Below, in pieces: positions 62,142-64,000 of a DNA stretch of 64,000 nucleotides; position 1 is the first letter of the stretch; every line of letters begins with the position of its first letter. The notes beneath the pieces are model-generated. The model was not told where the DNA came from and made no database searches. It worked only from the letters and a program-made list of their open reading frames with translations. This DNA is from Pseudomonas fluorescens Q2-87 (lineage in GTDB: Bacteria; Pseudomonadota; Gammaproteobacteria; Pseudomonadales; Pseudomonadaceae): assembly GCF_000281895.1 (NCBI RefSeq), contig NZ_CM001558.1, positions 5,274,556 through 5,338,555 on the forward strand. Reading direction: 5' to 3'. A program made the position numbers and the translations under genes.

Positions 62142-62147
62142 TATAAT
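62142..62147 (+). promoter_or_regulatory. Candidate -10 element of the miaB promoter
   Basis: A consensus TATAAT lies 34 bases before the miaB ATG. No good -35 is seen at the usual distance. GGAAC and GTTCC (62121-62125 and 62136-62140) form an inverted repeat just upstream. Confidence 0.45.
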
Positions 62148-62181
62148 GCGCGGTTCTTTGAATCACGTGATGATCCCGTCC

Positions 62182-63510
62182 ATGGCCAAGAAGCTTTACA
62201 TCGAAACCCACGGTTGCCAGATGAACGAGTACGACAGCTCGCGCATGGTCGACCTGCTGGGTGAACACCAGGCCCTGGAAGTCACCGCTCGCGCTGAAGA
62301 CGCCGACGTGATCCTGCTCAACACCTGCTCGATCCGCGAGCGCGCCCAGGACCGGGTGTACTCGCAACTGGGCCGCTGGCGCGAACTGAAACTGGCCAAC
62401 CCGGAAATGGTCATCGCCGTGGGCGGTTGCGTGGCCAGCCAGGAAGGCGCCGCCATTCGTGATCGCGCGCCCTACGTGGATGTGGTCTTCGGCCCGCAGA
62501 CCTTGCACCGCCTGCCGGAGATGATCGACGCGGCGCGCATGACCAAGTTGCCGCAGGTGGACGTTTCGTTCCCGGAAATCGAGAAATTCGACCACCTGCC
62601 CGAGCCGCGCATCGACGGCCCGAGCGCCTACGTGTCGGTGATGGAAGGCTGCAGCAAGTACTGCACGTTCTGCGTGGTGCCCTACACCCGCGGCGAAGAA
62701 GTCAGCCGGCCGTTCGACGATGTGCTCGCCGAGATCATCCACCTGGCGGAAAACGGCGTGCGCGAAGTGACCCTGCTGGGGCAGAACGTCAACGGTTATC
62801 GCGGCCTGACCCATGACGGGCGCCTGGCGGACCTGGCCGAACTGATCCGTGTGGTGGCGGCAGTCGATGGCATCGACCGCATCCGCTACACCACCTCGCA
62901 CCCCCTGGAGTTCTCCGACAGCCTGATCCAGGCCCACGCCGAAGTCCCCCAGTTGGTCAAGCACCTGCACCTGCCGGTGCAATCGGGTTCCGACCGGATC
63001 CTCGCGGCCATGAAGCGCAACCACACGGCCCTGGAATACAAATCCAAACTGCGCAAGCTGCGGGCAGCGGTGCCAGGTATTTGCATCAGTTCGGACTTTA
63101 TCGTCGGTTTTCCCGGCGAAACCGAGAAAGATTTCCAGCAGACCATGAAGCTGATCGAAGACGTCGGCTTCGACTTTTCCTATTCCTTCGTCTACAGCCA
63201 ACGCCCCGGGACTCCGGCGGCCGACCTGGCGGACGAAACACCGGAAGAAGTGAAAAAAGAACGGCTCAACGCCTTGCAGCACCGTTTGAATCAGCAAGGT
63301 TTCGAGATCAGCCGACAAATGGTCGGTTCCGTCCAGCGGATCCTGGTGACCGATTACTCGAAAAAAGACCCGGGCGAACTGCAAGGTCGCACCGAAAACA
63401 ACCGCATCGTCAATTTCCGTTGCGACACCCCGGCCTTGATCGGCCAGTTCGCCGACGTGCACATCGACGCCGCGCAACCGCACTCGCTGCGCGGTTCGTT
63501 GATCCAGTAA
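62182..63510 (+). CDS. miaB: tRNA-2-methylthio-N6-dimethylallyladenosine synthase
   Basis: A 442-residue radical-SAM methylthiotransferase that adds the methylthio group at A37 of tRNAs. An N-terminal UPF0004 domain holds three cluster cysteines ([26 protein letters not shown]). The radical-SAM cluster CSKYCTFC lies near residue 157, and a C-terminal TRAM domain follows (about 375-440). The ATG at 62182 gives the family N-terminus; starts at 62134 and 62170 are less likely. Confidence 0.96.
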   Translation: MAKKLYIETHGCQMNEYDSSRMVDLLGEHQALEVTARAEDADVILLNTCSIRERAQDRVYSQLGRWRELKLANPEMVIAVGGCVASQEGAAIRDRAPYVDVVFGPQTLHRLPEMIDAARMTKLPQVDVSFPEIEKFDHLPEPRIDGPSAYVSVMEGCSKYCTFCVVPYTRGEEVSRPFDDVLAEIIHLAENGVREVTLLGQNVNGYRGLTHDGRLADLAELIRVVAAVDGIDRIRYTTSHPLEFSDSLIQAHAEVPQLVKHLHLPVQSGSDRILAAMKRNHTALEYKSKLRKLRAAVPGICISSDFIVGFPGETEKDFQQTMKLIEDVGFDFSYSFVYSQRPGTPAADLADETPEEVKKERLNALQHRLNQQGFEISRQMVGSVQRILVTDYSKKDPGELQGRTENNRIVNFRCDTPALIGQFADVHIDAAQPHSLRGSLIQ

Positions 63511-63524
63511 CGACACAATCCCCC

Positions 63525-63614
63525 TGTGGGAGCGGGCTTGCTCGCGAAGGCGGTCTATCAGCCGACACATGCGCTGAATACAAGACCGTTTTCGCGAGCA
63601 AGCCCGCTCCCACA
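63525..63614. repeat. REPIN, class A
   Basis: Arms TGTGGGAGCGGGCTTGCTCG and complement with a less well paired centre, between miaB and the phoH-like gene. Confidence 0.9.
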
Positions 63615-63728
63615 AAAGACCGCGCCGGTCGCCGGAACCAGATTCGCCTGTTTAAGACCTTTCGCACCCAGCCTACTGGCGTTATCCTTGGTTTCATCTC
63701 AATTGCCCCTGGGCGGCTAAAAACGACC

Positions 63729-64000
63729 TTGAACGCACCCATCGAACCACATCGCTTTATTCTCGAGCCCTTTGAGGCTCGCCGCTTCGCCAATCTGTGC
63801 GGGCAATTCGACGAGCACTTGCGCTTGATCGAACAGCGCCTGGCCATCGAGATCCGCAACCGCGGAAACCAGTTCGAATTGATCGGCGAACCCAAGCACA
63901 CCACCTCCGCGGAAAACCTCCTGCGCCGCCTCTACCGGGAAACCAAGGGGAGCGAGCTGTCGCCGGACACCGTCCATCTGTTCCTGCAGGAATCGGCTGT
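63729..64000 (+). CDS. PhoH-like ATPase (YbeZ), 5' part only
   Basis: The frame opens with TTG at 63729 and reads NAPIEPHRFILEPFEARRFA, then FDEHLRLIEQRLAIEIRNRG and SAENLLRRLYRE, to the window edge. This is the N-terminal domain of the YbeZ/PhoH family, the partner of the endoribonuclease YbeY. The ATPase domain with its Walker motifs lies outside. The position after miaB matches PA3981. The TTG start fits the protein but lacks a strong ribosome site. Confidence 0.82.
   Translation, partial: MNAPIEPHRFILEPFEARRFANLCGQFDEHLRLIEQRLAIEIRNRGNQFELIGEPKHTTSAENLLRRLYRETKGSELSPDTVHLFLQESA

Overview
The window reads as chromosomal DNA of a Pseudomonas of the fluorescens group. It is GC-rich, with tightly packed genes and Pseudomonas-type proteins throughout. 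Many gaps hold paired REP palindromes (REPINs) of two sequence classes typical of that group. Two blocks match gene orders I recall from P. aeruginosa and P. putida: yjiA-yjiX-cstA / mapZ / radA / ankB-katB / mscL / fprB / ppoR / rlmG / cioAB on the left, and amn / acyl-CoA dehydrogenase / ladS / thiD-thiE-hemL / Sel1 / DUF1820 / miaB / phoH on the right. I saw no rRNA, tRNA, insertion sequence, prophage or CRISPR array.

Layout. 1-3000: a pyruvate/peptide uptake operon (cstA-yjiX-yjiA), with a one-base deletion in cstA as sequenced. 3158-7175: the c-di-GMP adaptor MapZ, RadA, and the periplasmic catalase/ankyrin pair. 7459-11004: MscL, ferredoxin-NADP reductase, a LuxR solo (PpoR type) and RlmG. 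11076-13712: the cyanide-insensitive bd oxidase CioAB with a DUF2474 small subunit, behind a good Anr box. 14208-19904: an MFS exporter, a three-subunit molybdenum hydroxylase of PaoABC type without a Tat signal, and a DJ-1/YajL-like protein that has lost its catalytic residues. 19971-23003: a small secreted protein, a purine permease and TrmA. 23269-28981: a quinate/shikimate catabolic cluster (AroQ, quinate/shikimate dehydrogenase, TetR regulator, QuiC, MFS transporter). Both of its promoter regions share a candidate operator. 29174-44780: housekeeping and accessory genes, ending in an AT-richer orphan protein whose N-terminus looks proteasome-like. 44799-53344: HrpB, a lipoprotein, a cation efflux pump, a low-complexity DUF6515-like protein, an Lrp regulator, RluE and Amn. 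53559-64000: an AidB-like acyl-CoA dehydrogenase, the LadS hybrid kinase, thiamine and heme genes, MiaB, and the start of a PhoH-like ATPase.

How the genes work together. Quinate or shikimate would enter by the MFS carrier and be oxidised by the dehydrogenase. AroQ would interconvert dehydroquinate and dehydroshikimate, and QuiC would form protocatechuate, with the TetR protein as likely repressor. CioAB and KatB fit respiration under cyanide or peroxide stress. LadS and MapZ both belong to the switch between sessile and motile life. Most single-gene calls are ordinary Pseudomonas core genes. The items most worth a second look are the shared operator, the degenerate DJ-1 protein, the proteasome-like orphan, the fprB leader hairpin, the cstA frameshift and an orphan terminator near 49950.
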